Shown here: positions 55,914-64,000 of the stretch, in pieces
Layout: each line of letters opens with the position of its first letter
Numbering within the stretch: position 1 is the first letter of the stretch
Source of the DNA: Deinococcus seoulensis
Lineage (GTDB): Bacteria; Deinococcota; Deinococci; Deinococcales; Deinococcaceae
DNA: 64,000 bases
Direction: 5' to 3'
Assembly (NCBI RefSeq): GCF_014648115.1
Contig: NZ_BMQM01000018.1
Location: 24,208-88,207 of the forward strand
Program-made: the position numbers and the translations under genes
Notes under the pieces: generated by a model
Databases searched by the model: none
Seen by the model: the letters and a program-made list of their open reading frames with translations, nothing else
What the model was told of the DNA's origin: nothing

Positions 55914-56819
55914 ATGGCAGACCTGAAGAACATGAACAGCCGCGTCAGTCGCGGCGCGCAGCAGGTGAAGGCCGGCCTGCACGACACCCGTGACGCCGCC
56001 GGGAACGCCGCGCAGCACGCCGCGCCGGGCCTGGAGACCCTGGCGCGTGTCGGGTACGCCAGCAAGGGCGTTGTGTACTTCACGGTGGGGTTCCTGGCCC
56101 TCAGCGTGGCGCTGGGGCGCGGTGGCAGCACCACGGACACGCGCGGCGCCCTGCTGAAATTGCAGGACCTGCCGGGCGGGTCGGCGCTGCTGGCCGTGGT
56201 GGCGGTCGGGCTGGTCGGGTACGCGCTGTGGCAACTGATCCGCGCCGTGCTGGACCCCGAGCGGCAGGGCACGGCGGCCAAGGGGATCGCAAAGAGGCTG
56301 GGGTACCTGCTGAGCGGCGGTACCAACCTGGCGCTGGCGGTGTTCACGGCGCGGCTGGCCCTGTCGGGCAGCGCCTCGCAGGGGGGGGACAGTCAGGCGC
56401 AGGCGGCCGGGACGGTCCTGAACCTGCCGGGCGGGCAACTGCTGCTGGGGCTGGTGGGGCTGGGCCTGCTGGGACTGGCGGGCAGTCAGCTGTTCACGGC
56501 GTACGGCGCGAAATTCATGAAGCGCATGCGGTTCTCGGGCGTGGACGGCCGCGTGAAGGACATCCTGGTGAAGACCGGGCAGCTGGGCATCGCGTCGCGC
56601 GGGGTGCTGATGCTGATCATCGGTGGGTTTGCGCTGGTGGCCGCCTGGAACCGCAAGGCGAGTGAAACGGTCGGCATCTCGCAGGCGCTGACGTGGCTGA
56701 ACGCCCAGCCGGCGGGCAACGTGCTGCTGGGGATCGTGGCGGTCGGGACGCTGTGTTACGGCGTGTGGTGCGTGGTGCAGGCCCGGTACCGCCGTATCCG
56801 CATCGAGGACGCCGCGTAA
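55914..56819 (+). CDS. DUF1206 membrane protein
   Basis: A 301-residue inner-membrane protein with six helices arranged as three repeated pairs, the DUF1206 pattern. Each unit starts with a motif like ARVGYASKGVVYFTVGFLAL (about 45-64), KRLGYLLSGGTNLALAVF (about 128-145) and GQLGIASRGVLMLIIGGFAL. The N-terminal 40 residues are soluble and charged. Function is unknown to me. The start ATG 55914 is best by similarity; a longer frame exists upstream. Confidence 0.82.
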   Translation: MADLKNMNSRVSRGAQQVKAGLHDTRDAAGNAAQHAAPGLETLARVGYASKGVVYFTVGFLALSVALGRGGSTTDTRGALLKLQDLPGGSALLAVVAVGLVGYALWQLIRAVLDPERQGTAAKGIAKRLGYLLSGGTNLALAVFTARLALSGSASQGGDSQAQAAGTVLNLPGGQLLLGLVGLGLLGLAGSQLFTAYGAKFMKRMRFSGVDGRVKDILVKTGQLGIASRGVLMLIIGGFALVAAWNRKASETVGISQALTWLNAQPAGNVLLGIVAVGTLCYGVWCVVQARYRRIRIEDAA

Positions 56820-56882
56820 AGGCAGGCCGCGTGGGGGGGGGAGCCGCGTGAGGAGGTTGCCGCGCGTGAAAGAATGGCGGGC

Positions 56883-57317
56883 ATGACCGCAGCAGATTCC
56901 GCCGCGTCCACGCGGCCCGACAACCGGCGTCAGGTGGCGTTGATCGCGCATGACAAGAAGAAGCTGGAGCTGGCGCTGTTCGCCCTGAGTCACCGCGAGA
57001 CCCTGCGGCACTTTCATCTGGTGGCGACTGGCACGACCGGCGGCATCCTGGCCAAGCAGACGGGCCTGGAGGTCGAGCGGGTGCTGTCCGGCCCCCTGGG
57101 TGGCGACCAGCAGATCGGGGCGCGACTGGCCGAGGAGCGCCTCCTGGCCGTGTTCTTCTTCCGGGACCCGCTGACGGCGCAGCCGCACGAACCGGACGTG
57201 TCCGCGCTGGTGCGCCTGTGCGACGTGCATGACATTCCGCTGGCGACCAACCCGGCGAGTGCCGAGGCGCTGATGCTGTGGCTGCGCGAGCAGATCCGTT
57301 ACCCCAGCACCAACTGA
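56883..57317 (+). CDS. mgsA: methylglyoxal synthase
   Basis: A 144-residue enzyme that converts dihydroxyacetone phosphate to methylglyoxal and phosphate. Conserved parts are [10 protein letters not shown] (about 15-24), [10 protein letters not shown] (about 42-51), the [16 protein letters not shown] loop (about 66-81), [16 protein letters not shown] (about 87-102, with the catalytic Asp region) and [10 protein letters not shown]. It opens a bypass of lower glycolysis when phosphate is short. I preferred ATG 56883 to 56874 because AAGAAT lies 7 nt upstream. Its stop codon runs into a dispersed repeat. Confidence 0.95.
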   Translation: MTAADSAASTRPDNRRQVALIAHDKKKLELALFALSHRETLRHFHLVATGTTGGILAKQTGLEVERVLSGPLGGDQQIGARLAEERLLAVFFFRDPLTAQPHEPDVSALVRLCDVHDIPLATNPASAEALMLWLREQIRYPSTN

Positions 57318-57454
57318 TACGGACTCCGACTGAAGGGGCTGCAAAGACCGTTCAATCCGAGCGGATGCGAGAAGGAGATTAACGGGTTCCGGACGTGGGG
57401 CCGACAGGGGCGGTGAAGTTCCGGATTGCCGGCGAAACAAACGGCAGTCCGTAT
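57317..57454 (+). repeat. 138-bp dispersed palindromic repeat, copy E
   Basis: Perfect 9-bp ends ATACGGACT (57317-57325) and AGTCCGTAT (57446-57454). Very similar to copy B (40262). Its first A is the last base of the mgsA TGA. The rest of 57455-57608 holds no gene; it includes a GCCCCCGGCGGAGG stretch before the next start. Confidence 0.85.
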
Positions 57455-57608
57455 GAAACCGGGCAGGCAACCCGGGTGGTGGGCTGGCGGTGTCCTCCCT
57501 GGCAAGCGGCATTGACACAACGGACCTTCACGCAGTGGCCCCCCCCGGCGGAGGAACCCTGCGGGGCACTTTCCCCCGGCGGGGGGCATGGAGTCTGATA
57601 GGGAGGTC

Positions 57609-59510
57609 ATGACCGCCTGGTTCACTCCGCCCCGTTCCGGCCCGGATGGCGTGTCCCGCCAGCCCCGGCCCGAGTGGACGGCGGCCCTCGGTGAGGCCGG
57701 GCGGGCCGAGGTGGCCGCGCGTGACAGCGGCGACGACGACGCGCTGGCCGCGTCCCTGTACGCGCGCGGCTGCGCCCTGAACCGCCTGGGGCAGTCGCAG
57801 GAGGCGCTGGGCGCGCTGCTGGAGTGCGTGGCGTTCCTGCCTGCCGGGCGGCAGCGTGAGCAGGCGCTGGCGTGGCGGGAAGCGGCGTGCGCGCAGCGGA
57901 ACCTGGCGTGCGACACCGAGGCGCTGGAGTACCTGGGGCTGGCGCTGCGGCTGGCGCAGGAGTCCGCCGACCCGGCCCTGGAAGTGGACCTGATCGAGGA
58001 TCTGGCGCAGGCGCACGCCGAGCAGGAGGATCACGGCGCGGCGCTGCACGCCCTGCACGGCAGCCTGCGGGTCCGGCGCACCCTGCCGGGGCAGCCGGGG
58101 CTGGCGCACACGCTGGTGCGGCTGGCGCAGGTGCAGTTGCGGGCCTGCGCGGCGCCCGATCCAGACCTGCCCGGCTCGACACCGCCCGGCCCCCCCCTGG
58201 CCGATTCCTGCCTGCCCGATCCCTTCCTGGATGGGCAACTGCGGGAAGCGCACGCCACGCTGCTGGAGGCGCTGCGCCTGCTCGGCGGTCCGGCCCTCAC
58301 GCCAGAGCACTTCTCGGCAGAACACTTCTCGCCAGAGCACTTCTCGACAGTGCATTTCTCGGCAGCGCACCCCGCGCGGGACAGCAATGACAGGGTAGGC
58401 GGGCAGGGGGTGGGCGGGCAGGGGGCGCTGCGCGGCGAGGCGCTCGCGGCGCTGGCGCACCTGCACCTGCGGCGCGGCGATCCGGCGGCGGCGCAGCGTT
58501 CGGCGCTGGAGGCGCTGGAGTGGCTGCGCCGGGCAGGAGCGACCCGTCAGGCGTTGCGGGTGCTGCCGGACCTGGCGCGGGCGCAACTGGCGCTGGGCGA
58601 GGCGGCTGCCGCGCTGGCCGGACTGCGGGAGGCGCTGGCCGTGAACACCCCGGAGCGGCTGCTGGCCGAGCAGGCGGCGCTGCACCTGGCGGCCTGCGAG
58701 GCCTGCGAGGCGCTGGGCGATCACGCCGGGGCGCTGGGGCACCACCGGGCGTTTCATGCGCTCGATTCGCGCGGCCGGGGCCGCCACGACCGGGAACGGC
58801 TGCGGGCCACGCAGGCGCGCGTGGGCCTGGACGCCACGCGTGAAGAAGCGCGGCTGCACCGGGTGCGGGGCGAGGAACTGGAGGCCGAGGTGCAGGCCCG
58901 CACAGCGCAACTGGCGCGCAGCCAGCGGGCCGTGATCGACCTGCTGGCCAGCTGCGCGGAGTTCCGGGACGCGCCGCTGGGACCGCACACCCGCTGGGTG
59001 GGGGACGCGGCGCAGGCGGTGGCGCTGGCGCTGGGCAGCGCGCCGGCCGAGGCCGCGCAGCTGGGACTGGCGGCGCGGCTGCATGACGTGGGCAAGATCG
59101 GCATTCCGGATTCGGTGCTGCTCAAGCGTGGGCCGCTGCTGCCGGACGAGTGGGCGCAGATGGCCGAGCACACCACGCTGGGCGCGCGCCTGCTGACCCA
59201 GCCGGGCGCGGCGGACGGCGGGCCGCTGCTGCAACTGGCCGCGCAGATCGCCCTGACGCACCACGAGTGCTGGGACGGCAGCGGGTACCCGGCCGGTCTG
59301 ACGGGCGAGGCGATTCCGCTGGGGGGCCGGATCGTGCGGGTGGTCGATACCTTCGATGCGCTGGTCAGTGCCCGTCCGTACAAGGACGGCTGGCCCGCCG
59401 CGCAGGCCCTGTCCTACCTGAGCGAACACGCCGGTCAGCTGTTCGATCCCGTGGTGGTGCGGGTTTTTGCGGAACTGCACGCGGCGGGACGCCTGCCGGA
59501 ACGCGCCTGA
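57609..59510 (+). CDS. HD-GYP phosphodiesterase with TPR-like N-terminus
   Basis: A 633-residue protein. The first 430 residues are Ala/Leu-rich helices in TPR-like pairs ([23 protein letters not shown] and similar). A four-unit HFS repeat lies near 235-253. A coiled linker ([21 protein letters not shown]) leads to a C-terminal HD-GYP domain: [60 protein letters not shown] enzymes degrade cyclic di-GMP; both HD and GYP motifs are present. ATG 57609 has AGGGAGG (57600-57606) just upstream and is preferred over 57588. The PP2C gene follows. Confidence 0.9.
   Translation: MTAWFTPPRSGPDGVSRQPRPEWTAALGEAGRAEVAARDSGDDDALAASLYARGCALNRLGQSQEALGALLECVAFLPAGRQREQALAWREAACAQRNLACDTEALEYLGLALRLAQESADPALEVDLIEDLAQAHAEQEDHGAALHALHGSLRVRRTLPGQPGLAHTLVRLAQVQLRACAAPDPDLPGSTPPGPPLADSCLPDPFLDGQLREAHATLLEALRLLGGPALTPEHFSAEHFSPEHFSTVHFSAAHPARDSNDRVGGQGVGGQGALRGEALAALAHLHLRRGDPAAAQRSALEALEWLRRAGATRQALRVLPDLARAQLALGEAAAALAGLREALAVNTPERLLAEQAALHLAACEACEALGDHAGALGHHRAFHALDSRGRGRHDRERLRATQARVGLDATREEARLHRVRGEELEAEVQARTAQLARSQRAVIDLLASCAEFRDAPLGPHTRWVGDAAQAVALALGSAPAEAAQLGLAARLHDVGKIGIPDSVLLKRGPLLPDEWAQMAEHTTLGARLLTQPGAADGGPLLQLAAQIALTHHECWDGSGYPAGLTGEAIPLGGRIVRVVDTFDALVSARPYKDGWPAAQALSYLSEHAGQLFDPVVVRVFAELHAAGRLPERA
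58305..58364. repeat. four 15-bp tandem units coding for (E/V)HFSx
   Basis: Four 15-bp units encode the five-residue segment E-H-F-S-A/P/T repeated four times in the HD-GYP protein. In frame; possible length variation between strains. Confidence 0.8.
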
Positions 59511-59602
59511 GCGGGGGGGGCTGCGGGGGTCTGAGGGGGGTGTGGACCGGGCACAGTCAGGCAGGTGTCCGGTTTCACGCAGGTGATGCTGACCGCGTGG
59601 CT

Positions 59603-59608
59603 TATATT
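59603..59608 (+). promoter_or_regulatory. -10 box of the PP2C gene, leaderless type
   Basis: TATATT ends 6 nt before ATG 59615. It is the best match to the -10 consensus among these sites. Confidence 0.5.
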
Positions 59609-59614
59609 GGGCTC

Positions 59615-60676
59615 ATGCGCGCCTCCGCGACGCCCTCACTGACGTCTGGTCTGCTAACGGATGTGGGCCGTCAGCGCCAGGGTGGCGTCAACCAGGACGC
59701 CGCCCTGGCGCTGGACCTCCCGCACGGCGGCCTGTACGCCGTGGCGGACGGCATGGGCGGTCACGCCGCCGGTGAGCTGGCCGCCAACCTCGCGCTGGAC
59801 GCCCTGAGTCAGCAGTACCTCGACGGGCGCGGCACGCCGCCCGCGCGGCTGGCCGAGGCGGTGCAGTCCGCGAACGTGGCCGTGCTGCGCCACGCGGTCG
59901 GCGAGTACGTCGGGATGGGCACCACGCTGCTGGCCGCGCTGATCGACCGGGGCGCGGCGTTGATCGCGCACGTGGGCGACTCGCGGGCGTACCTGCTGCG
60001 CGGCGGCGAACTGCACCGCCTGACCGAGGATCACTCCTGGGTGGCCGAGCAGGTCCGGCTGGGCCACATGACCGAGGCCGAGGCCCGCGACCACCAGTGG
60101 CGCAGCGTGGTCAGCAACGCCCTGGGCGGCGAGGAACGCGTGCGGCTGGAGATGTTCGGCCTGCCGCTGCGCAGCGGGGACCGGCTGCTGCTGTGCAGTG
60201 ACGGCCTGAGCAGCGTCGTGACCGATCAGGAACTGCTGCTGCTGCTCGCGCGTCCGCTGGAACCCGAGGCGACCGCGCGGGTGCTCGTGAACGCCGCGAA
60301 CGACGGGGGCGGCCCGGACAACATCACGGCGCTGATCATCGACGTGCAGCGCGAGGGTCGCCTGCCCACGTACCCGCTACCGCTGCGGCGCGAGGACGGC
60401 CCGGTGTACGTGGACGTGCTGCTCAGCACGCAGCGCGGCAGCAGTCTCCTGACGTACCTGCTGCTGATGATCGCGTACTTCACGCTGCTGGGCATCATGC
60501 TGGTCCCGGAACGGCGCGTGCTGATCGGCCTGATCGGCACGGCCGCGCTGGTGGGACTGCTGCTGTGGCAGCGCACGCGGGCCACGCAGCGCGCCAGCAG
60601 CATCCTGAAGCACCCCAGCGCGGCGCTGAACCTTCCCTCCCAGCCCGAGCAGTCCCTGAGCGGCACGCGGCCCTGA
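59615..60676 (+). CDS. PP2C-type Ser/Thr phosphatase, membrane-anchored
   Basis: A 353-residue protein phosphatase. The catalytic domain (about 1-245) has the metal-binding motifs QDAAL (about 22-26), [12 protein letters not shown] (about 37-48), [20 protein letters not shown] (about 110-120), LCSDGLS (about 190) and [10 protein letters not shown] (about 230). Two membrane helices follow (about 277-297 and 302-320), then a cytoplasmic tail. It would reverse Ser/Thr phosphorylation made by Hanks-type kinases. ATG 59615 lies 6 nt after TATATT. It is independent of the HD-GYP gene in front by the look of this promoter, though only 104 bp away. Confidence 0.93.
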   Translation: MRASATPSLTSGLLTDVGRQRQGGVNQDAALALDLPHGGLYAVADGMGGHAAGELAANLALDALSQQYLDGRGTPPARLAEAVQSANVAVLRHAVGEYVGMGTTLLAALIDRGAALIAHVGDSRAYLLRGGELHRLTEDHSWVAEQVRLGHMTEAEARDHQWRSVVSNALGGEERVRLEMFGLPLRSGDRLLLCSDGLSSVVTDQELLLLLARPLEPEATARVLVNAANDGGGPDNITALIIDVQREGRLPTYPLPLRREDGPVYVDVLLSTQRGSSLLTYLLLMIAYFTLLGIMLVPERRVLIGLIGTAALVGLLLWQRTRATQRASSILKHPSAALNLPSQPEQSLSGTRP

Positions 60677-60711
60677 CCGGCGGGCCCCGGCCGCACGCTC
60701 CGGCCAGCCGG

Positions 60712-60717
60712 TATGCT
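60712..60717 (+). promoter_or_regulatory. -10 box of ridA, leaderless type
   Basis: TATGCT ends 7 nt before ATG 60725; a CGGAGGC that could act as a ribosome-binding site overlaps the spacer. Confidence 0.45.
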
Positions 60718-60724
60718 CGGAGGC

Positions 60725-61102
<378 letters not shown>

Positions 61103-61208
61103 CCCCCGCCGCCCGCCCCGCCGCAACGCTCCCTTGCGGACGCTCTCCCGGCGCGGTTTGTGCACGGGGTCTCGACGCTGGCGGGCGCGGCGTGACATCC
61201 TGCGCGTA

Positions 61209-62078
61209 ATGGTCGTCCTGCCGGTCCGCTTCGAGCGCAGTCCCCGCCTCCACCCGATGCTGAGTGAGGAGCCTCACGCGGTCGGTACGCGGGTCGTGGT
61301 GCAGGGTAAGCGCGGCCCGGAAATCGCGACCGTGCGCGGCGAACCCGGCGAACCGCAGCCGCAGGAACGGTACGGCGCGGTGCTGCACGCCGCCACGCCC
61401 GACGAACTGACCCGCTGGGAGGCGCTGCACGCGTCCGGCGAGGACCTCAAGTGGCTGCTGCGTGCCCGCGCGCGGCAGAAGAACCTGCCGGTGAAGATCG
61501 TGGCGGTCGAGTTCACGCTCGACGAGAGCCTCGTGACCGTCAGTTACAGCGCCGAGGAACGCATCGAACTGACCGGCCTGATCGGCGAGGTGCGCGCCCA
61601 GACGCGGGCCCGCGTGAACTTCGCGGCGGTCGGGCCGCGCGAGCAGGCGCAGATGATCGGCACGCTGGGCGCCTGCGGCCGCGAGAATTGCTCGTCGAAT
61701 CACCTTCAGGACTTCGCGCCGGTCAGTATCCGCATGGCGCGCGACCAGCAGCTCCCACTGAACCCGGAGAAACTCTCGGGACCGTGCGGGCGGCTGCTGT
61801 GCTGCCTGCAGTTCGAGCACACGCAGTACCTGGACCTGCTGCGCGACCTGCCGCGCAAGAACGCCCGCGTGTGCCACGAGAGCAGCGGCGCGTGCGGGAA
61901 GGTCACGAAACTGCACCCGCTGACCGGCACGGTGGACGTGTTCACCGATCAGGGCGTCCTGACGGACGTACCCGCCACCGAACTGCGCCGCCTGACCGAC
62001 GCGGAAATCAAGGCGCTACCGGACGGCGGGCGGGGCACGCCGCGTCCGGGCAAACCGGCCCGCGGGAAACAGGGCTAG
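61209..62078 (+). CDS. ricT: PSP1-domain protein RicT
   Basis: A 289-residue protein of the RicT/YaaT family. The PSP1 region includes [24 protein letters not shown] and [28 protein letters not shown]; a cysteine set CGRENC...CGRLLCC binds a [4Fe-4S] cluster in characterised RicT proteins. RicT works with RicA and RicF on RNase Y-dependent RNA processing in Bacillus. The gene is usually near recombination and replication loci there, which is not the case here. ATG 61209 was chosen by similarity. Confidence 0.88.
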   Translation: MVVLPVRFERSPRLHPMLSEEPHAVGTRVVVQGKRGPEIATVRGEPGEPQPQERYGAVLHAATPDELTRWEALHASGEDLKWLLRARARQKNLPVKIVAVEFTLDESLVTVSYSAEERIELTGLIGEVRAQTRARVNFAAVGPREQAQMIGTLGACGRENCSSNHLQDFAPVSIRMARDQQLPLNPEKLSGPCGRLLCCLQFEHTQYLDLLRDLPRKNARVCHESSGACGKVTKLHPLTGTVDVFTDQGVLTDVPATELRRLTDAEIKALPDGGRGTPRPGKPARGKQG

Positions 62079-62090
62079 GTGGGCGCGGCG

Positions 62091-62096
62091 TACACT
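62091..62096 (+). promoter_or_regulatory. -10 box of the M3 peptidase gene, leaderless type
   Basis: TACACT ends 8 nt before ATG 62105; CGGAGGCA occupies the spacer. Confidence 0.45.
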
Positions 62097-62104
62097 CGGA
62101 GGCA

Positions 62105-63820
62105 ATGACCGCCGAACAAGCCACCCTGAAGGCCGTGGAGGCCAAACTGACCGTTCCCGCGTCCCTCTCGCGCTGGGAGGCATTCCAGGAGCGGTTTCAG
62201 GCGCTGCTGGACGCACCCCTGACCGCCCCGGACGTGCCCGCGTGGCTCCAGGGCTGGAACGCCGTGACCGGCGACCTGATGGACGTGGCCGCCAGACTGT
62301 CCACGCACGCGGACCTGCACACCGACCAGCCGGACATTCAGGAGCGCTACCAGACGTTCGTGGCGACGGTCCTGCCGGAAGCCGAGCGGGCCGATCAGGC
62401 ACTGAAGGAGAAACTGCTGGCCGTGCCGGACTTCGTGCCCGCCCCGGACTTCGCGCTGAACTTCCGGCGCATGCGGGACGCCGCCGCCCTGTACCGCGAG
62501 GCGAACGTGACCCTGGGCGTCACGCACGAGGCGCAGAAGAACCGCTACTCGGTCGCGACCGGCAACCAGACGGTCACCCTGAACGGCCAGACGCTGACCA
62601 TCCCGCAGGCCAAACAGCGCCTGGACAGCCCGGACCGTGCGGCGCGCGAGGCGGCGTGGCACGCCCTGAGCGACAGCAACATGGGCGTGGCCGACGAACT
62701 GGACAGCGTGATGCTGGACCTGATCGGCACGCGCTGGCAACTGGCCCGCAACGCCGACGAGGCGAACTTCCGCGATTACCAGTGGAAGGCGCTGGACCGC
62801 GTGGACTACACCCCGGCCGACTGCGTGGCCTTCCACGAGGCGGTGCGGGACGGAGTGGTGCCGCTGACCGCGAAGATCGTGCGCGGCATCGCCGACGGGC
62901 TGGGCCTGGACAGCGTGCGCCCCTGGGATTACAACCGCAACAACCTGCTCGACCCGCAGGGCCGCGCGTCCCTGACGCCCTTCCGCACGGGCGAGGAACT
63001 CGAAACGCTGGCCGAGGCGGCCTTCGAGGGCCTGGACCCGGACCTCGCCGCGCGCTTCCGGCAGATGCGCGGCGGCCTGCTGGACCTGGAATCCCGGCCC
63101 GGCAAGATGACGCACGCATACTGCCAGTACTTCCCCACGCACAACGAACCGTTCGTGCTGATGAACGTGGTCGGCACCGCCGAGGACGTGCGCGTACTGT
63201 TCCACGAGGTCGGGCACGCCTTCCACGGCTTCTACAGCGGCGACGCGCAACCGCTGGTATGGAACCGCTGGAGTCCCATCGAGTTCGTGGAGATTCCCAG
63301 CATGGCCATGGAGTTCCTGACGCTCGATCACCTGGGGCACGTGTTCACGCCCGAGGAACTGGACCGTTACCGCGAGAAGCAGCTTCAGGGCGTCGTGGCG
63401 TTCCTGCCGTGGGCGGCGCAGATGGACGCCTTCCAGCACTGGCTGTACGCCGAGGCGCCCGAGAACGTGACCATCGCCGATCTGGACGCCAGGTGGCTGG
63501 AACTGGACCGGACCTTCCACCCGTTCGTGAACTGGGACGGCCTGGACGAACGCGTGCGCGCCAAGGGCTGGCAGTACTACCACGTGTTCCAGGTGCCCTT
63601 CTACTACATCGAGTACGCCATGTGTTACCTCGCGGCAGTCGGCATCTGGCGCGGCGCGCAGACGGACCCGGCCGGGGCGCTCGCCCGCTACAGGGCCAGC
63701 CTGCGCCTGGGCAGCACGGTCAGCGTGCCGGACCTGTACCGCGCCGCCGGGGTGGAATTCCGCTTCGACCGCGAGCACATCAGCGGCCTGATGGCGTTCA
63801 TCGAAACGCAACTGCCCTGA
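62105..63820 (+). CDS. M3-family oligoendopeptidase
   Basis: A 571-residue zinc endopeptidase of the PepF/M3 family that cuts short peptides in the cytoplasm. The HEVGHAFHG zinc motif (about 364-372) and the downstream [13 protein letters not shown] (about 397-409, third ligand Glu) are intact. The C-terminal substrate-closing part with [11 protein letters not shown] and [19 protein letters not shown] (about 495-513) fits the oligoendopeptidase F type. TACACT (62091-62096) lies 8 nt before ATG 62105. A strong terminator follows. Confidence 0.94.
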   Translation: MTAEQATLKAVEAKLTVPASLSRWEAFQERFQALLDAPLTAPDVPAWLQGWNAVTGDLMDVAARLSTHADLHTDQPDIQERYQTFVATVLPEAERADQALKEKLLAVPDFVPAPDFALNFRRMRDAAALYREANVTLGVTHEAQKNRYSVATGNQTVTLNGQTLTIPQAKQRLDSPDRAAREAAWHALSDSNMGVADELDSVMLDLIGTRWQLARNADEANFRDYQWKALDRVDYTPADCVAFHEAVRDGVVPLTAKIVRGIADGLGLDSVRPWDYNRNNLLDPQGRASLTPFRTGEELETLAEAAFEGLDPDLAARFRQMRGGLLDLESRPGKMTHAYCQYFPTHNEPFVLMNVVGTAEDVRVLFHEVGHAFHGFYSGDAQPLVWNRWSPIEFVEIPSMAMEFLTLDHLGHVFTPEELDRYREKQLQGVVAFLPWAAQMDAFQHWLYAEAPENVTIADLDARWLELDRTFHPFVNWDGLDERVRAKGWQYYHVFQVPFYYIEYAMCYLAAVGIWRGAQTDPAGALARYRASLRLGSTVSVPDLYRAAGVEFRFDREHISGLMAFIETQLP

Positions 63821-63831
63821 AACGGCAGGAC

Positions 63832-63869
63832 AGCGCCCCGGACCACGCACAGGTCCGGGGCGCTCTCTG
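63832..63869 (+). terminator. terminator of the M3 peptidase gene
   Basis: A perfect 13-bp stem (63832-63844 / 63852-63864) is followed by CTCTGTT. Confidence 0.8.
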
Positions 63870-63912
63870 TTCGGGTTGGAAGGCCCTGCAAGGCCGCCCA
63901 ACCCGGGTCCTG

Positions 63913-63945
63913 ATACGGATTCCGTTTATTTCGTTAACCAAGAGT
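63913..63945 (-). repeat. dispersed palindromic repeat, copy F (partial)
   Basis: ATACGGATTCCGTTTATTTC and GTTAACCA match the reverse-oriented end of the repeat family. Further sequence to the window edge diverges, so the copy is truncated or continues beyond 64000. Confidence 0.5.
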
Positions 63946-64000
63946 TTCCACGCGAGAGAGAACAGCGACCAGCACGAAGGCCCAGGAGGCAGGGGCTTGA

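Overview
The window is a GC-rich (about two thirds G+C) bacterial chromosome segment that I assign with high confidence to the genus Deinococcus. Reasons: a DR2241-type multidomain chelatase, a NadM-Nudix fusion, three DinB-fold proteins, dispersed small non-coding repeats, and many genes whose start codon lies only 6-8 nt after a TANNNT box (leaderless promoters, typical of Deinococcus). The gene content is mostly chromosomal housekeeping. I see no insertion sequence, CRISPR array, toxin-antitoxin pair, complete prophage or rRNA.

Layout. 1-9050: a chelatase-like Fe-S protein, then the purine cluster purC-purS-purQ-dinB-dinB-purL, an opposed DUF559 nuclease-like gene, and purF with a terminator. 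9050-12110: a tRNA 3'-end-like sequence, YwbE, a secreted unknown protein, a serine beta-lactamase-fold protein and a small membrane protein. 12270-17110: sucA-sucB (2-oxoglutarate dehydrogenase E1 and E2) and an unusual protein made of six 22-residue repeats. 17185-22872: a LacI-regulated sugar locus on the minus strand (LacI regulator, FrcB-like binding protein, permease, single-domain ATPase, xylulokinase) with two matching LacI operators. 23297-30296: HRDC-domain protein, VWA protein, a DinB protein, mscL, a DoxX-like protein and a PDZ-radical SAM-DUF512 protein. 30440-34437: the riboflavin operon ribD-ribE-ribBA-ribH under an FMN riboswitch.

34598-40262: an NAD(P)-binding protein, a propeller-like unknown, a sirtuin lacking its zinc cysteines, a phage-type orphan, kptA and an M32 carboxypeptidase. 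40576-48224: a phosphodiester theme, with a secreted phytase-like protein carrying an inserted glycerophosphodiesterase domain, a ugpB-ugpA-ugpE importer without an ATPase gene, and a second glycerophosphodiesterase; an NmrA-like gene lies between. 48277-54950: an HSDR_N-DUF4357 protein, a DUF4384 protein, tRNA-Gln(UUG), a large MrfA-like helicase with a UvrD/PcrA-type C-terminal tail, a divergent GIY-YIG protein and NadM-Nudix. 55181-63820: YbjN, DUF1206, mgsA, an HD-GYP protein, a PP2C phosphatase, ridA, a RicT/PSP1 protein and an M3 oligoendopeptidase.

The most unusual items are the six-repeat 22-residue protein (16628-17110), the helicase fused to an RNA-polymerase-binding type tail (50445-53168), the zinc-less sirtuin, the domain-inserted glycerophosphodiesterase, the two DinB genes translationally coupled into the purine operon, and a six-copy palindromic repeat family that abuts stop codons in three cases.
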